NCBI RefSeq assembly: GCF_030816915.1
Contig: NZ_JAUSYN010000002.1
Coordinates: 2,307,501 to 2,371,500 of the forward strand
Length of the DNA stretch: 64,000 bases
Origin: Streptomyces sp. B3I8
GTDB taxonomy: Bacteria > Actinomycetota > Actinomycetes > Streptomycetales > Streptomycetaceae
Direction: 5' to 3'
The notes under the pieces are model-generated. The model worked only from the letters and a program-made list of their open reading frames with translations, was not told where the DNA came from and did not search any database. Within the stretch, counting starts at the first letter, position 1; the number at the start of each line of letters is the position of its first letter. The position numbers and the translations under genes were made by a program. Of this stretch, positions 27,455 through 35,595 are shown in pieces.

Positions 27455-28630
27455 TCAGTGCGACGGGGCCGTCGGGCCCTCTCTGCAGATCAGCAGCAGT
27501 GCCCGGTCGTCGTTGACGTCCTTCGCGACCGCCTCGATCAGATGCCAGGCCGCCCCGCGGAAGCCGCCCGCGACGTAGCGGTCGGCCTCGCCGGTGAGGC
27601 GGTCCATGCCCTCGGCGATGTCCCGTTCGGCGGTCTCCACCAGGCCGTCGGTGAAGAGCATCAGCACGTCCCCGGGGCGCAGCGTGCCCTTGACGGAGTC
27701 GAACTGCGCGCCGTCGTACACGCCGAGCAGCGGACCCTCCGCGGACTTCTCCTCCCAGCGGCCGCTGCCGGCGCTGAGCTGGAGGCCCGGCGGGTGGCCC
27801 GCGGAGTAGAGCTCGTAGTCGCCGGAGTCCAGGTCGAGGACGAGGTGGATGGAGGTCGCGAACCCCTCCTCCCAGTCCTGGCGCAGGAGGTAGCCGTTGG
27901 CGGCGGGGAGGAAGGCGTGCGGCGGGAGGGAGCCGAGGAGGCCGCCGAAGGCGCCGGACAGCAGCAGGGCCCGCGATCCCGCGTCCATGCCCTTGCCGGA
28001 GACGTCGGTGAGGACGACCTCCAGTGTGCGGCCCCCGTTGGTGCGGGCGGCGACCACGAAGTCGCCGGAGAAGGACTGCCCGCCGGCCGGGCGCAGCGCC
28101 ATTTCGCGGTGCCAGCCCATCGGCAGTTTGGGCAGTTTGCTCTGTACCCGGATGCGTTCGCGCAGGTCGAACAGCATGGTGCCGCCGCGCCGCCAGGGCA
28201 CGCCGACCCGGCTGCGGAACTGCGCGATGAGCAGCCCGAAGAAACCGCAGGCGGCGACCACCAGGACCACGCCGGGCGTGACCCGGGAGGGGCCCTGGGT
28301 GTACGGGCCGAGCTGGACGGATTCGACGATCAGCGCGGTGGCGGCGGCCGCGTACAGCGCGAGCAGGCTGGAGGGCCGCAGCAGCAGGCCGCCGGCGACG
28401 ATCGGCAGGACGAGGACGGCCGGTGCGCACCAGACCGAGTTGGCCATCGTCGTCGCCGCGATGAGGGGCACGGTGAGCATCAGGCCGACGAGGGCGATCC
28501 AGTCGGAGCCGTCCCCGCGGAAGTAGTCCACGGCGGCGCGGCGCAGCCCGACGCGGGCCCGGTGCCACTGCTTCTTCACCCGGGCCGGGAAAGTCTCGGC
28601 TTCCGCGCGCCGCTCTCGTCCTGATGCCAT
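27455..28630 (-). CDS. membrane-bound SpoIIE/PP2C-type serine phosphatase
   Basis: 391 residues. The N-terminal third has four or five membrane helices (IALVGLMLTVPLIAATTMAN onward); the C-terminal half is a PP2C-like SpoIIE domain with metal-binding motifs GDFVVAARTNGG, LTDVSGKGMDA, YSAGHPPGLQL, LFTDGLVE and DDRALLLICR. Such phosphatases dephosphorylate anti-anti-sigma factors or other phosphoproteins. There is no partner anti-sigma gene beside it. It is the first gene of the leftward island and ends 127 bases before the toxin start, but a link to secretion is only positional. Confidence 0.88.
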   Translation of the reverse strand: MASGRERRAEAETFPARVKKQWHRARVGLRRAAVDYFRGDGSDWIALVGLMLTVPLIAATTMANSVWCAPAVLVLPIVAGGLLLRPSSLLALYAAAATALIVESVQLGPYTQGPSRVTPGVVLVVAACGFFGLLIAQFRSRVGVPWRRGGTMLFDLRERIRVQSKLPKLPMGWHREMALRPAGGQSFSGDFVVAARTNGGRTLEVVLTDVSGKGMDAGSRALLLSGAFGGLLGSLPPHAFLPAANGYLLRQDWEEGFATSIHLVLDLDSGDYELYSAGHPPGLQLSAGSGRWEEKSAEGPLLGVYDGAQFDSVKGTLRPGDVLMLFTDGLVETAERDIAEGMDRLTGEADRYVAGGFRGAAWHLIEAVAKDVNDDRALLLICREGPTAPSH

Positions 28631-28864
28631 TGTTCGGGACCCTATCCATCGGACCAGGTGCTTGGCACGGGAGGTACCGCTTGTCCCCCCTCGGAGCGCC
28701 CAACTTCACAGGGTTCGGGGGGCCGTACGGTGAGTGATATGGCCTCTCCCGTACGGGATTGCCCCGATAGGCGGTGCGGGGTCGGTCGATCACGTGCTGT
28801 ACGCAAGGGAGTTGGGACGGCGTGCGTGGACCGGGCCCGGGTGTCGAAGGCGTCCGGACGGTCG

Positions 28865-29674
28865 TTACGGGGCGCTCTGGCAGGTGGGGCACCAGAAGAG
28901 GTTGCGGCCCGCGAGGCCGGCGGTGCGGACGGGGGTGCCGCACAGGTGGCAGGGCAGGTTCGCGCGGCGGTAGACGTACACCTCGCCGCCGTGGTCGTCG
29001 ACGCGGGGCGGGCGGCCCATCGCCTCGGGGGTGTGGGCGGGGCGCACGGTGTCGATGCGGTTATGGCGGACGCCCTCGCGCATCAGGTCGACCAGGTCGG
29101 TCCAGAGCGCGTCCCACTCGGCGGGGGTGAGGTCCCGGCCGGGGCGGTGGGGGTCGATGCCGTGCCGGAAGAGGACCTCGGCCCGGTAGACGTTGCCGAC
29201 GCCGGCGACGACCTTCTGGTCCATGAGGAGCGCGGCGATCGTGGTGCGGCTGCGGGATATCCGGTGGTACGCGGCGGCGGGGTCGGCGTCGGCGCGCAGC
29301 GGGTCGGGGCCGAGGCGGGCATGGACGGCCCGTTTCTCGGGATCGGTGATCAGGGCGCAGGTGGTGGGGCCGCGGAGGTCGACGTGGGCGGTGTCGTCGG
29401 CGAGGCGGAGGCGGACGGTGTCGGTGGGCGGGGGCGCGGGGGCGCCGCCGAAGGCGACCTTGCCGAAGAGGCCGAGGTGGATGTGGACCCAGCCGGTCGC
29501 GCCGAACCCGAGGAAGAGGTGCTTGCCGTGGGCCTCGGTGGCGGTGAGTTCCGTACGGTCCAGGAGGGCGGCGGCGTCGGCGAACTTGCCCTGGGGGCTG
29601 CTGACGCGGACGGCTCCGCCGGTGAAGCGGGCGTAGTCCTGGGCCAGGCGGTGAATGGTGTGCCCTTCCGGCAC
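28865..29674 (-). CDS. DNA glycosylase/AP lyase, Fpg/Nei family (Nei2-like)
   Basis: 269-residue base-excision repair enzyme. The GTG start is followed by PEGHTIHR, placing the catalytic Pro-2 and Glu-3 correctly and marking the Nei rather than Fpg (PELP) branch. The H2TH domain contains LLMDQKVVAGVGNVYRAE, and the C-terminal zinc finger has CHLCGT and CPTC. It removes oxidised bases, mainly pyrimidines in this branch. The start was moved to 29674 because Pro-2 must follow the initiator; the open frame upstream is unrelated. Confidence 0.93.
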   Translation of the reverse strand: MPEGHTIHRLAQDYARFTGGAVRVSSPQGKFADAAALLDRTELTATEAHGKHLFLGFGATGWVHIHLGLFGKVAFGGAPAPPPTDTVRLRLADDTAHVDLRGPTTCALITDPEKRAVHARLGPDPLRADADPAAAYHRISRSRTTIAALLMDQKVVAGVGNVYRAEVLFRHGIDPHRPGRDLTPAEWDALWTDLVDLMREGVRHNRIDTVRPAHTPEAMGRPPRVDDHGGEVYVYRRANLPCHLCGTPVRTAGLAGRNLFWCPTCQSAP

Positions 29675-29770
29675 GGGGCGCCTCCGGCGGTGCGGGGATT
29701 GCTGACGGGGCGGGTGGGTGCGGACAGCTCGGGTGGTGCCGGTGCGTGGGCGGGGTGCGGGTGCGTCGTG

Positions 29771-29840
29771 GCCGGTCGCGCGGTTCCCCGCAACCCTCTG
29801 ACGGACCGCGCCCCCTGAGGGGCGCGGGGAACTGCGCGGC
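29771..29840. repeat. dispersed intergenic repeat, copies 5 and 6 as an inverted pair
   Basis: GTCGCGCGGTTCCCCGC lies near 29775-29791 and its complement GCGGGGAACTGCGC near 29824-29837. The pair can form a large hairpin between the nei and rpiB genes, acting as a terminator of rpiB (leftward). Confidence 0.6.
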
Positions 29841-29962
29841 GCACCCCCACCGGCCCGCTCCCGACAACGCACCCCGTGGGGGCTCCGGGAGCGGAGCCCC
29901 CGGTGATGGGACGGGTGGGGGCGGCGGGGGCGAGGAAACGGGCCCCCGTCCCGCTCCGCCCC

Positions 29963-30448
29963 TCAGCCCTGCGGGTGGTGCGGGGGAATCGGGGGCAGCT
30001 CCCCCGTGGTCTCGTAGCCCGACAGCATGTCGATGCGCCGCACATGCCGCTCGTCCCCGGAGAACGGCGTCGCCAGGAAGGTCTCGACGAACTTCGTCGC
30101 CTCCTCACGCGTATGCATCCGCGCCCCCACCGCCACCACGTTCGCGTCGTTGTGCTGCCGCCCCAGCGACGCCGTTTCCTCGCTCCAGGCGAGCGCCGCG
30201 CGCACGCCCTTCACCTTGTTCGCCGCGATCTGCTCCCCGTTGCCGGAGCCGCCGATCACCACGCCGAGCGAGCCGGGGTCGCCCGCGGTGCGCTCCGCCG
30301 CGCGGAGGCAGAACGGCGGGTAGTCGTCCTGGGCGTCGTAGACGTGCGGCCCGCAGTCCACGGGCTCGTGTCCCGCCGCCTCGAGCCATTCGACGAGGTG
30401 GTTCTTCAGTTCGTAACCGGCGTGATCGGAGCCGAGGTAGACGCGCAT
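29963..30448 (-). CDS. rpiB: ribose-5-phosphate isomerase B
   Basis: 161-residue RpiB/LacAB-family isomerase that interconverts ribose 5-phosphate and ribulose 5-phosphate in the pentose phosphate pathway. Visible motifs: VYLGSDHAGYELKNHL at the N-terminus, DDYPPFCL, the active-site loop VVIGGSGNGEQIAANK, and ETASLGRQHNDANVVAVGAR. The SGNGEQ loop marks a ribose isomerase of the actinobacterial type. The ATG at 30446-30448 gives the correct N-terminus; the upstream open frame is not conserved-looking. It is divergent from the permease gene. Confidence 0.95.
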   Translation of the reverse strand: MRVYLGSDHAGYELKNHLVEWLEAAGHEPVDCGPHVYDAQDDYPPFCLRAAERTAGDPGSLGVVIGGSGNGEQIAANKVKGVRAALAWSEETASLGRQHNDANVVAVGARMHTREEATKFVETFLATPFSGDERHVRRIDMLSGYETTGELPPIPPHHPQG

Positions 30449-30772
30449 GGTTCCGAGTGTGGCACGGCCCCACGCGCCCCGGCCTGCCGGGTACCGCCCA
30501 CGTAAACTGTGAGGCACACCACGGAAGTACAGGTAAGGCGCTTGTAAAATGTGCAAAACAGAGGTTCCGTAGGGCACTGCCCTGGGATTCACTGTTCCGG
30601 CTCGTGCACCGCTCGCACGGCGGGCCACTCGTCGCACACCTCGTACGTGTTCCGGCCGTGCGGCCTTCGTGCACCCCTCGTGAAGCGCGGGATGATCCCC
30701 GCGCCGCGGGGGAAGACGACAGCCCTATTCCCCGGCCCCTCACCCCCGGCCCCGGCGCAAAGGAAGACGCGC
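30449..30772. other. divergent intergenic region between rpiB and the permease gene (324 bp)
   Basis: An A/T-rich patch at about 30495-30570 probably holds both promoters, but I cannot define clear -10/-35 pairs. A Nur-like half-site is discussed under rejected observations. Confidence 0.5.
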
Positions 30773-32227
30773 ATGACCTCGCAGCCGACCCTGGCGACAC
30801 CCGGAAGCGGTCCCGAACCAGGCGGACCCGATTCCGGCTCCGGTACCGGCACCGGACTCCAGGCGGGACTCAAGAACCGCCACCTCACGATGATCGCGAT
30901 CGGCGGCGTGATCGGCGCCGGTCTCTTCGTCGGCTCCGGTACCGGCATCGCCACGACCGGGCCCGGCATCCTGCTGTCGTACGCGCTCGTCGGCGTCCTC
31001 GTGGTGCTGGTGATGCGGATGCTCGGCGAGATGTCCGCCGCCAACCCGACCTCGGGTTCGTTCTCGGCCCACGCCGACCGGGCGCTCGGCCGCTGGGCCG
31101 GGTTCTCCATCGGCTGGCTGTACTGGTTCTTCTGGGTGGTCGTGCTGGCGGTCGAGGCGACCGCGGGGGCGACGATCCTGGCGGGCTGGGTCCCGGCGGT
31201 CCCACAGTGGGGCTGGGCCCTGATCGTCATGCTGGTCCTCACCGCGACCAACCTGGCCTCGGTCGGCTCCTACGGCGAGTTCGAGTTCTGGTTCGCCGGG
31301 ATCAAGGTCGTCGCGATCACGATCTTCATCATCGTCGGCGGGCTGGCCGTCTTCGGGGTGCTGCCCGGCGTCCACAGCGACCGGGCGGGGCTCGGCAACC
31401 TCAGCGAACACGGCGGCTTCCTGCCGCACGGGCCCGGCGCGATCCTCACCGGTGTGCTGCTGGTCGTCTTCTCCTTCATGGGCAGCGAGATCCCGACCCT
31501 GGCCGCCGGCGAGTCCGAGGACCCGCAGCGGGCGGTGACCAAGGCGACCAACAGCATCATCTGGCGGATCGCCGTGTTCTACCTGGGCTCGATCTTCGTC
31601 GTCATCTGCCTGCTGCCGTGGAACGACAAGTCGATCACCGACGACGGCAGTTACGTCGCCGCCCTGGACTCGCTCGGCATCGCGCACGCCGGACAGGTCA
31701 TGAACGTCGTCGTGCTGACCTCGGTGCTGTCCTGCCTCAACTCCGGCCTCTACACCGCCTCCCGCATGGCGTTCTCGCTGGGCGAGCGGGGCGACGCGCC
31801 GAAGGCGTTCGCCCGGACCACACATCGGGGCGTGCCGCGCACGGCGATCATCGCCTCGGTGCTCTTCGGGTTCGTCGCGGTGTTCTTCAACTACGAGTTC
31901 CCGGACTCGGTCTTCCTGTTCCTCGTCAACTCCTCCGGTGCGGTCGCGCTGTTCGTGTGGCTGGTGATCTGCTTCTCCCAGCTGCGGATGCGGCGCATCA
32001 TCCAGCGCGAGGCGCCGGAGCGGCTGGTCGTGCGGATGTGGCTGTACCCGTATCTGACATGGGCGACGGCCGCGCTGATCGTCTTCGTCCTCGGCTACAT
32101 GCTGACCGACACCGAGCACGACGGGCGCGAGACGGTACTGCTGTCCCTGCTGGTGGCGGCGGTGGTGCTGGTCGTCGCGGTGGTGAAGGAGCGAGTGCGC
32201 GGGCGGCGCGAGGCCGTGGACGCCTGA
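30773..32227 (+). CDS. amino acid permease, APC superfamily
   Basis: 484 residues with about 12 membrane helices. The start is set by an AGGAAG ribosome site before the ATG at 30773. Family signatures: LKNRHLTMIAIGGVIGAGLF in helix 1, the GSGTGIATTGPGILLSYALVG segment, and EATAGATILAGW in helix 3. It resembles the AAT family (GabP, AnsP, ProY types), proton-coupled importers of amino acids or GABA. The exact substrate is not readable from sequence. It is monocistronic, ended by a 15-bp hairpin. Confidence 0.9.
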   Translation: MTSQPTLATPGSGPEPGGPDSGSGTGTGLQAGLKNRHLTMIAIGGVIGAGLFVGSGTGIATTGPGILLSYALVGVLVVLVMRMLGEMSAANPTSGSFSAHADRALGRWAGFSIGWLYWFFWVVVLAVEATAGATILAGWVPAVPQWGWALIVMLVLTATNLASVGSYGEFEFWFAGIKVVAITIFIIVGGLAVFGVLPGVHSDRAGLGNLSEHGGFLPHGPGAILTGVLLVVFSFMGSEIPTLAAGESEDPQRAVTKATNSIIWRIAVFYLGSIFVVICLLPWNDKSITDDGSYVAALDSLGIAHAGQVMNVVVLTSVLSCLNSGLYTASRMAFSLGERGDAPKAFARTTHRGVPRTAIIASVLFGFVAVFFNYEFPDSVFLFLVNSSGAVALFVWLVICFSQLRMRRIIQREAPERLVVRMWLYPYLTWATAALIVFVLGYMLTDTEHDGRETVLLSLLVAAVVLVVAVVKERVRGRREAVDA

Positions 32228-32245
32228 CGGGCGCGGAACACGCGG

Positions 32246-32279
32246 GAGGGGCGGGAGCCGTGCTCGGCTCCCGCCCCTC
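32246..32279 (+). terminator. terminator of the permease gene
   Basis: Perfect 15-bp stem (32246-32260 with 32265-32279), loop TGCT, 18 bases after the stop codon. Confidence 0.8.
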
Positions 32280-32293
32280 TCCGTCGTCATCCG

Positions 32294-32384
32294 CCGCCGT
32301 ACGGACCCGCCGTACGGGACCGCCGTACGGGACCGCCGTACGGGACCGCCGTACGGGACCGCCGTACGGGACCGCCGTACGGGA
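32294..32384. repeat. 13-bp tandem array of CCGTACGG palindromes
   Basis: Seven head-to-tail units of CCGCCGTACGGGA; the last six (32307-32384) are perfect and the first has a small change. Each unit centres on the 8-bp palindrome CCGTACGG. It lies between the convergent permease and bioY genes. Confidence 0.9.
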
Positions 32385-32440
32385 CCGCTTTGCGACTCGC
32401 CGTGCGAGCCGGCCGCACGAGCCCCCGTGCGGCTTCCGGG

Positions 32441-33019
32441 TCAGCGCCGTCCGGCCAGCCGCCAGGCGGTCGGCAGCGCGCCCATCGCCAGCGCGGCCTT
32501 GAGCGCGTCGCCGATCAGGAACGGGGTGAGGCCGGCCGCGAGCGCGGCCGAGGCGGACATGCCGGTCGCCAGGGCCAGGTAGGGCACGCCGACGGCGTAG
32601 ATGATCGCCTCGCCCACCAGCATCGTGCCGACGGTGCGCAGCGCCGAGCGGTCGCCGCCGCGGCGGGCCAGCGCGCCGACGGCCATGGCGGCGAGCAGCA
32701 TGCCGAGGACGTAGCCGAAGGAGGGCGCGCCCGCGCCGGAGCCGCCGCCCGCGAACCACGGCACGCCGACGACGCCGGCCAGCGCGTACACCGCGAGGGA
32801 GAGGAAGCCGCGGCGGGCGCCGAGCGAGGTGCCGACCAGGAGCGCGGCGAAGGTCTGCCCGGTCACCGGCACCGGGGAGCCGGGGACGGGCACGGCGAGC
32901 TGGGCGGCGAGCCCGGTGAGCACGGCGCCGCCGGCCACGAGGGCGACGTCCCGGGCACGGGTGGAGGGGAGCAGGTCGGCGAGGACGTGACCGGGGCGGG
33001 CGAGGACGGCGGTGCTCAT
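32441..33019 (-). CDS. bioY: biotin transporter substrate-binding (S) subunit BioY
   Basis: 192-residue membrane protein of the BioY family. Hydrophobic helices surround the conserved segments VPGSPVPVTGQTFAALLVG and GFLSLAVYALAGVVGVPWFA, then GPSFGYVLGM-like GAPSFGYVLGMLLAAMAVG, which form the biotin pocket. BioY can bind biotin alone or join an ECF energising module (BioM/BioN); no such genes are adjacent. The ATG at 33017-33019 gives a typical length. It is divergent from sodF. Confidence 0.92.
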   Translation of the reverse strand: MSTAVLARPGHVLADLLPSTRARDVALVAGGAVLTGLAAQLAVPVPGSPVPVTGQTFAALLVGTSLGARRGFLSLAVYALAGVVGVPWFAGGGSGAGAPSFGYVLGMLLAAMAVGALARRGGDRSALRTVGTMLVGEAIIYAVGVPYLALATGMSASAALAAGLTPFLIGDALKAALAMGALPTAWRLAGRR

Positions 33020-33299
33020 GGGGGACTCCGCGGGTGAGGACGGTTCGGGACACCGTGACGCTATCCGGTGGATGCCCGCCCCTACACCGTCACCGTCCGA
33101 CAAAGCGGGGAACACGGCGTTGATGGACACCGCACAAAGACGGTGCCTCACACCTCGCCGGGCGTGACCCTGATCACGGAGGCGACGGCGATGCGGGTGT
33201 GCCGGGCGCACGCCGGCGGACTGTAGGGACCCGCCAACGGCGTCTGCCGCAACCGTCCACCCGCCCGGCCGACGGGCGCACCCGGCCGCCTCCGCCCGC

Positions 33300-33329
33300 C
33301 TGACACCAGGGCCTTGTTGTTGCTAGCGT
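33300..33329 (+). promoter_or_regulatory. sodF promoter
   Basis: -35 CTGACA (33300-33305), 18-base spacer, -10 TAGCGT (33324-33329): a good housekeeping-type (HrdB) promoter. Transcription should start near 33336, inside the Nur-type box. Confidence 0.65.
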
Positions 33330-33333
33330 GCAG

Positions 33334-33350
33334 TTGCAACTAATGTGCAA
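33334..33350. promoter_or_regulatory. Nur-type (nickel-responsive) operator of sodF
   Basis: TTGCAA-CTAAT-GTGCAA matches the Streptomyces Nur box TTGCAA-N5-TTGCAA at 11 of 12 defined positions. Nur with nickel represses sodF (iron SOD) in Streptomyces while the nickel SOD is made. The box covers the predicted transcription start, where a repressor would block it. Confidence 0.75.
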
Positions 33351-33376
33351 TAAAGGCCGGAGGGGATCGATCCGCC

Positions 33377-34018
33377 ATGCCCGTCTACACGCTGCCGGAC
33401 CTGCCGTACGACTACGCGGCCCTCGCGCCCGTGATCAGCCCCGAGATCGTCGAACTGCACCACGACAAGCACCACGCGGGGTACGTCAAGGGCGCCAACG
33501 ACACGCTGGAGCAGCTCGCCGAGGCGCGGGACAAGGAGCGGTGGGGTTCGATCAACGGCCTGGAGAAGAACCTGGCCTTTCACCTCTCCGGCCACATCCT
33601 TCACTCCATCTACTGGCGGAACATGACCGGCGACGGCGGCGGGGAGCCACTGGCGGCGGACGGCGTGGGCGAACTGGCCGACGCCATCACCGAGTCGTTC
33701 GGCTCGTTCGCCTCGTTCAAGGCGCAGCTCTCGAAGGCGGCGGCCACCACCCAGGGCTCCGGCTGGGGCGTCCTCGCGTACGAGCCGCTGAGCGGGCGGC
33801 TGATCGTCGAGCAGGTCTACGACCACCAGGGCAACGTGGGCCAGGGCGCCACGCCCCTTCTGGTCTTCGACGCCTGGGAGCACGCCTTCTACCTGCAGTA
33901 CCGCAACCAGAAGGTCGACTTCGTGGAGGCGATGTGGCGGGTGGTGAACTGGCAGGACGTCGCCCGGCGTCACGCAGCGGCGAAGTCGCGCACGGATGTT
34001 CTGCTGCTCGCGCCCTGA
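33377..34018 (+). CDS. sodF: Fe/Mn-type superoxide dismutase (SodF)
   Basis: 213 residues. Metal ligands are visible: His in ELHHDKHH (first ligand near residue 28), His in [12 protein letters not shown], and Asp/His in [15 protein letters not shown]. It dismutates superoxide in the cytoplasm. The Nur-type operator upstream and Streptomyces origin point to the iron-dependent SodF. The GGAGGGGAT ribosome region precedes the ATG. It ends at a 16-bp hairpin. Confidence 0.94.
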   Translation: MPVYTLPDLPYDYAALAPVISPEIVELHHDKHHAGYVKGANDTLEQLAEARDKERWGSINGLEKNLAFHLSGHILHSIYWRNMTGDGGGEPLAADGVGELADAITESFGSFASFKAQLSKAAATTQGSGWGVLAYEPLSGRLIVEQVYDHQGNVGQGATPLLVFDAWEHAFYLQYRNQKVDFVEAMWRVVNWQDVARRHAAAKSRTDVLLLAP

Positions 34019-34080
34019 GGGCACACTGAAGCGGCCTGCTCGTGATCGTCTTCTCACCGTTCACCGGGCAGGCGCACGGA

Positions 34081-34119
34081 GGAAACCCCCCGGGAGGACG
34101 TGACTCCCGGGGGGTTTCC
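34081..34119 (+). terminator. sodF terminator
   Basis: Perfect 16-bp stem (34081-34096 with 34104-34119) and a 7-base loop; the 3' arm includes TTT. Confidence 0.85.
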
Positions 34120-34242
34120 CGCTGTGGGTGCCGGATCGCGTCCCCGGTCGGACCGATTCCGGGCTCCTGGCGCGGCGTCCCGCGACCGTACGCTGCCCCG
34201 AAGGCGGCGCGTCGGCACCGCCCGGAACTGGGGGGAGACGCC

Positions 34243-34467
34243 ATGGCGTGGGTGCGCTGTCCGACATGTCCCGGGAGTGACCTGAAGTGGTTCCGGGACC
34301 TGAAGGAGAAGGAGTACGGCCCCGCGGAGGCCGTGGTGCTCGCGCTCTTCCCGGACGAGATGCCGTTCCGTCCGGCCGCCTACCAGCGCTGCACCCGCGG
34401 GAGCTGCCGGCGGGTGCAGCGCAAGGACCGCTGGAAGACGGGGGCGAGTCTGCCGGAGGGCCTCTGA
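34243..34467 (+). CDS. small cysteine-containing protein of unknown function
   Basis: 74 residues. Two cysteine pairs, CPTCPG near the N-terminus and CTRGSC near residue 53, suggest a small metal-binding (zinc-ribbon-like) fold around AVVLALFPDEMPFRP. The start ATG at 34243 has a GGGGGAGA ribosome site. I do not recognise the family. It lies alone between sodF and the reductase gene, with strong terminators on both sides. Confidence 0.7.
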   Translation: MAWVRCPTCPGSDLKWFRDLKEKEYGPAEAVVLALFPDEMPFRPAAYQRCTRGSCRRVQRKDRWKTGASLPEGL

Positions 34468-34476
34468 GCGGACCAT

Positions 34477-34529
34477 CGGCGGGGGTGCCGTCGCGGCCCG
34501 GCCCTCCCCGGGCGACGGCGCCCCCGCCG
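34477..34529. terminator. bidirectional terminator between the 34243 gene and the DsbA-like gene
   Basis: 18-bp inverted repeat (34477-34494 with 34512-34529) with a single T-G mismatch, between convergent stops at 34467 and 34565. Confidence 0.75.
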
Positions 34530-34564
34530 ACGCGTCGCCGTGCGGCGCCCCGACCGCCCCCCCG

Positions 34565-35359
34565 TCAGAGGTTGCTGAAGTCGGGACCCTTGGTGCGGGT
34601 GCGCTTGATCTCGTAGAAGCCGGAGACCGAGGCGACGGCGAGCGTGCCGTCCCAGAGGCGGGCGGCCTCCTCGCCCTTCGGGGCGGGGGTGACCACCGGA
34701 CCGAAGAAGGCGATCTCCTCGCCGTCCGGGCCGGGGAGCGCGATCACCGGGGTGCCCACCTCCTGGCCGACCTTGTCGATGCCCTCCTTGTGCGAGGCGC
34801 GCAGCTGCGCCTCGAACTCGAAGTCCTCCTGGTCGGCGTAGTCGATCAGCTCGGCCGGGAGGCCGGTGTCGGCGAGCGCCCCGACGACCGCCTCGCGGGT
34901 GGTGCCCTCGCCGCGGTTGTGGATGCGGGTGCCGAGCGCGGTGTAGAGCGGGCCGAGCACCTCGGGGCCGTGCTTCTGCCAGGCGGCGGTGACGACGCGG
35001 ACCGGCAGCCAGGCGCGGGTGGTCATCAGCTCGCGGTAGCCGTCGCCCAGCGTGTCGAGCTTGTTCTCGTTGAGCACCGCCAGGCTCATGATGTGCCAGC
35101 GGATCTCGATGTCACGGACCTTCTCGACCTCCAGGACCCAGCGGGAGGTCATCCAGGCCCAGGGGCACAGGGGGTCGAACCAGAAGTCGACCGGAGTCCT
35201 GCCCGACGGGCCACCGGCGACCGTCGCGGCACCCGGGGCAGTCACGGCCGCCCCTGCCGTCCCTGGCGTCCCGGCCGTCCCGGCCGTCGCAGTGGTCGCT
35301 CCTGTCCCAGGCGCCTGACTCGTGTCAATGGCCTCGTGCGTTTCGTGCTTCTCGGACAT
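34565..35359 (-). CDS. DsbA-family mycothiol-dependent reductase (Mrx2/Rv2466c-like)
   Basis: 264 residues. The thioredoxin-fold core begins FWFDPLCPWAWMTSRWVLE, with the CPWA active site, and continues with RGEGTTREAVVGAL and GTPVIALPGPDGEE, matching actinobacterial mycothiol-dependent nitroreductase Mrx2 (Rv2466c). Family members reduce disulfides and nitro compounds using mycothiol. Residues about 16-55 are an Ala/Thr/Gly low-complexity spacer, longer than usual. No signal peptide, so cytoplasmic. It is divergent from the first aminopeptidase N gene. Confidence 0.85.
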   Translation of the reverse strand: MSEKHETHEAIDTSQAPGTGATTATAGTAGTPGTAGAAVTAPGAATVAGGPSGRTPVDFWFDPLCPWAWMTSRWVLEVEKVRDIEIRWHIMSLAVLNENKLDTLGDGYRELMTTRAWLPVRVVTAAWQKHGPEVLGPLYTALGTRIHNRGEGTTREAVVGALADTGLPAELIDYADQEDFEFEAQLRASHKEGIDKVGQEVGTPVIALPGPDGEEIAFFGPVVTPAPKGEEAARLWDGTLAVASVSGFYEIKRTRTKGPDFSNL

Positions 35360-35595
35360 GGGTCTCCTCGAAGAGCGGTCGTACGGCCGGACGCCGTACC
35401 CGGGGTGCCGAACGGGCCGTGGCGGCCCGGTGGGGATCTCGACGGTCTACTTTCCCGCAACATGACAGGCCGTACCGGACATTCCCCCGTGTCCGATGTC
35501 AGGGGCGCATGGCAGGATCGCTCCTGTACTCGTGTGTCCGGCATCCGAGACGGACCGCCGGACCATGTCACGCCACACCCGAGGGAGTGCCGCCC

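Larger units (their letters stand above)
33020..33376. other. bioY-sodF divergent control region (357 bp)
   Basis: The right end holds the sodF promoter and a Nur-type operator. The left part must contain the bioY promoter, but I see no clear biotin-operator or -35/-10 pair. No gene is supported. Confidence 0.6.

Noticed and set aside
30542..30556. Second Nur-like site (TTGTAA-AAT-GTGCAA) before the permease gene
   Set aside because: Spacer is 3 rather than 5 bases and the first half-site has a mismatch; shares only AATGTGCAA with the sodF site.
32294..32384. CRISPR array
   Set aside because: Units are contiguous 13-mers with no spacers and no cas genes nearby; the 9-bp and 20-bp arrays fail for the same reason.
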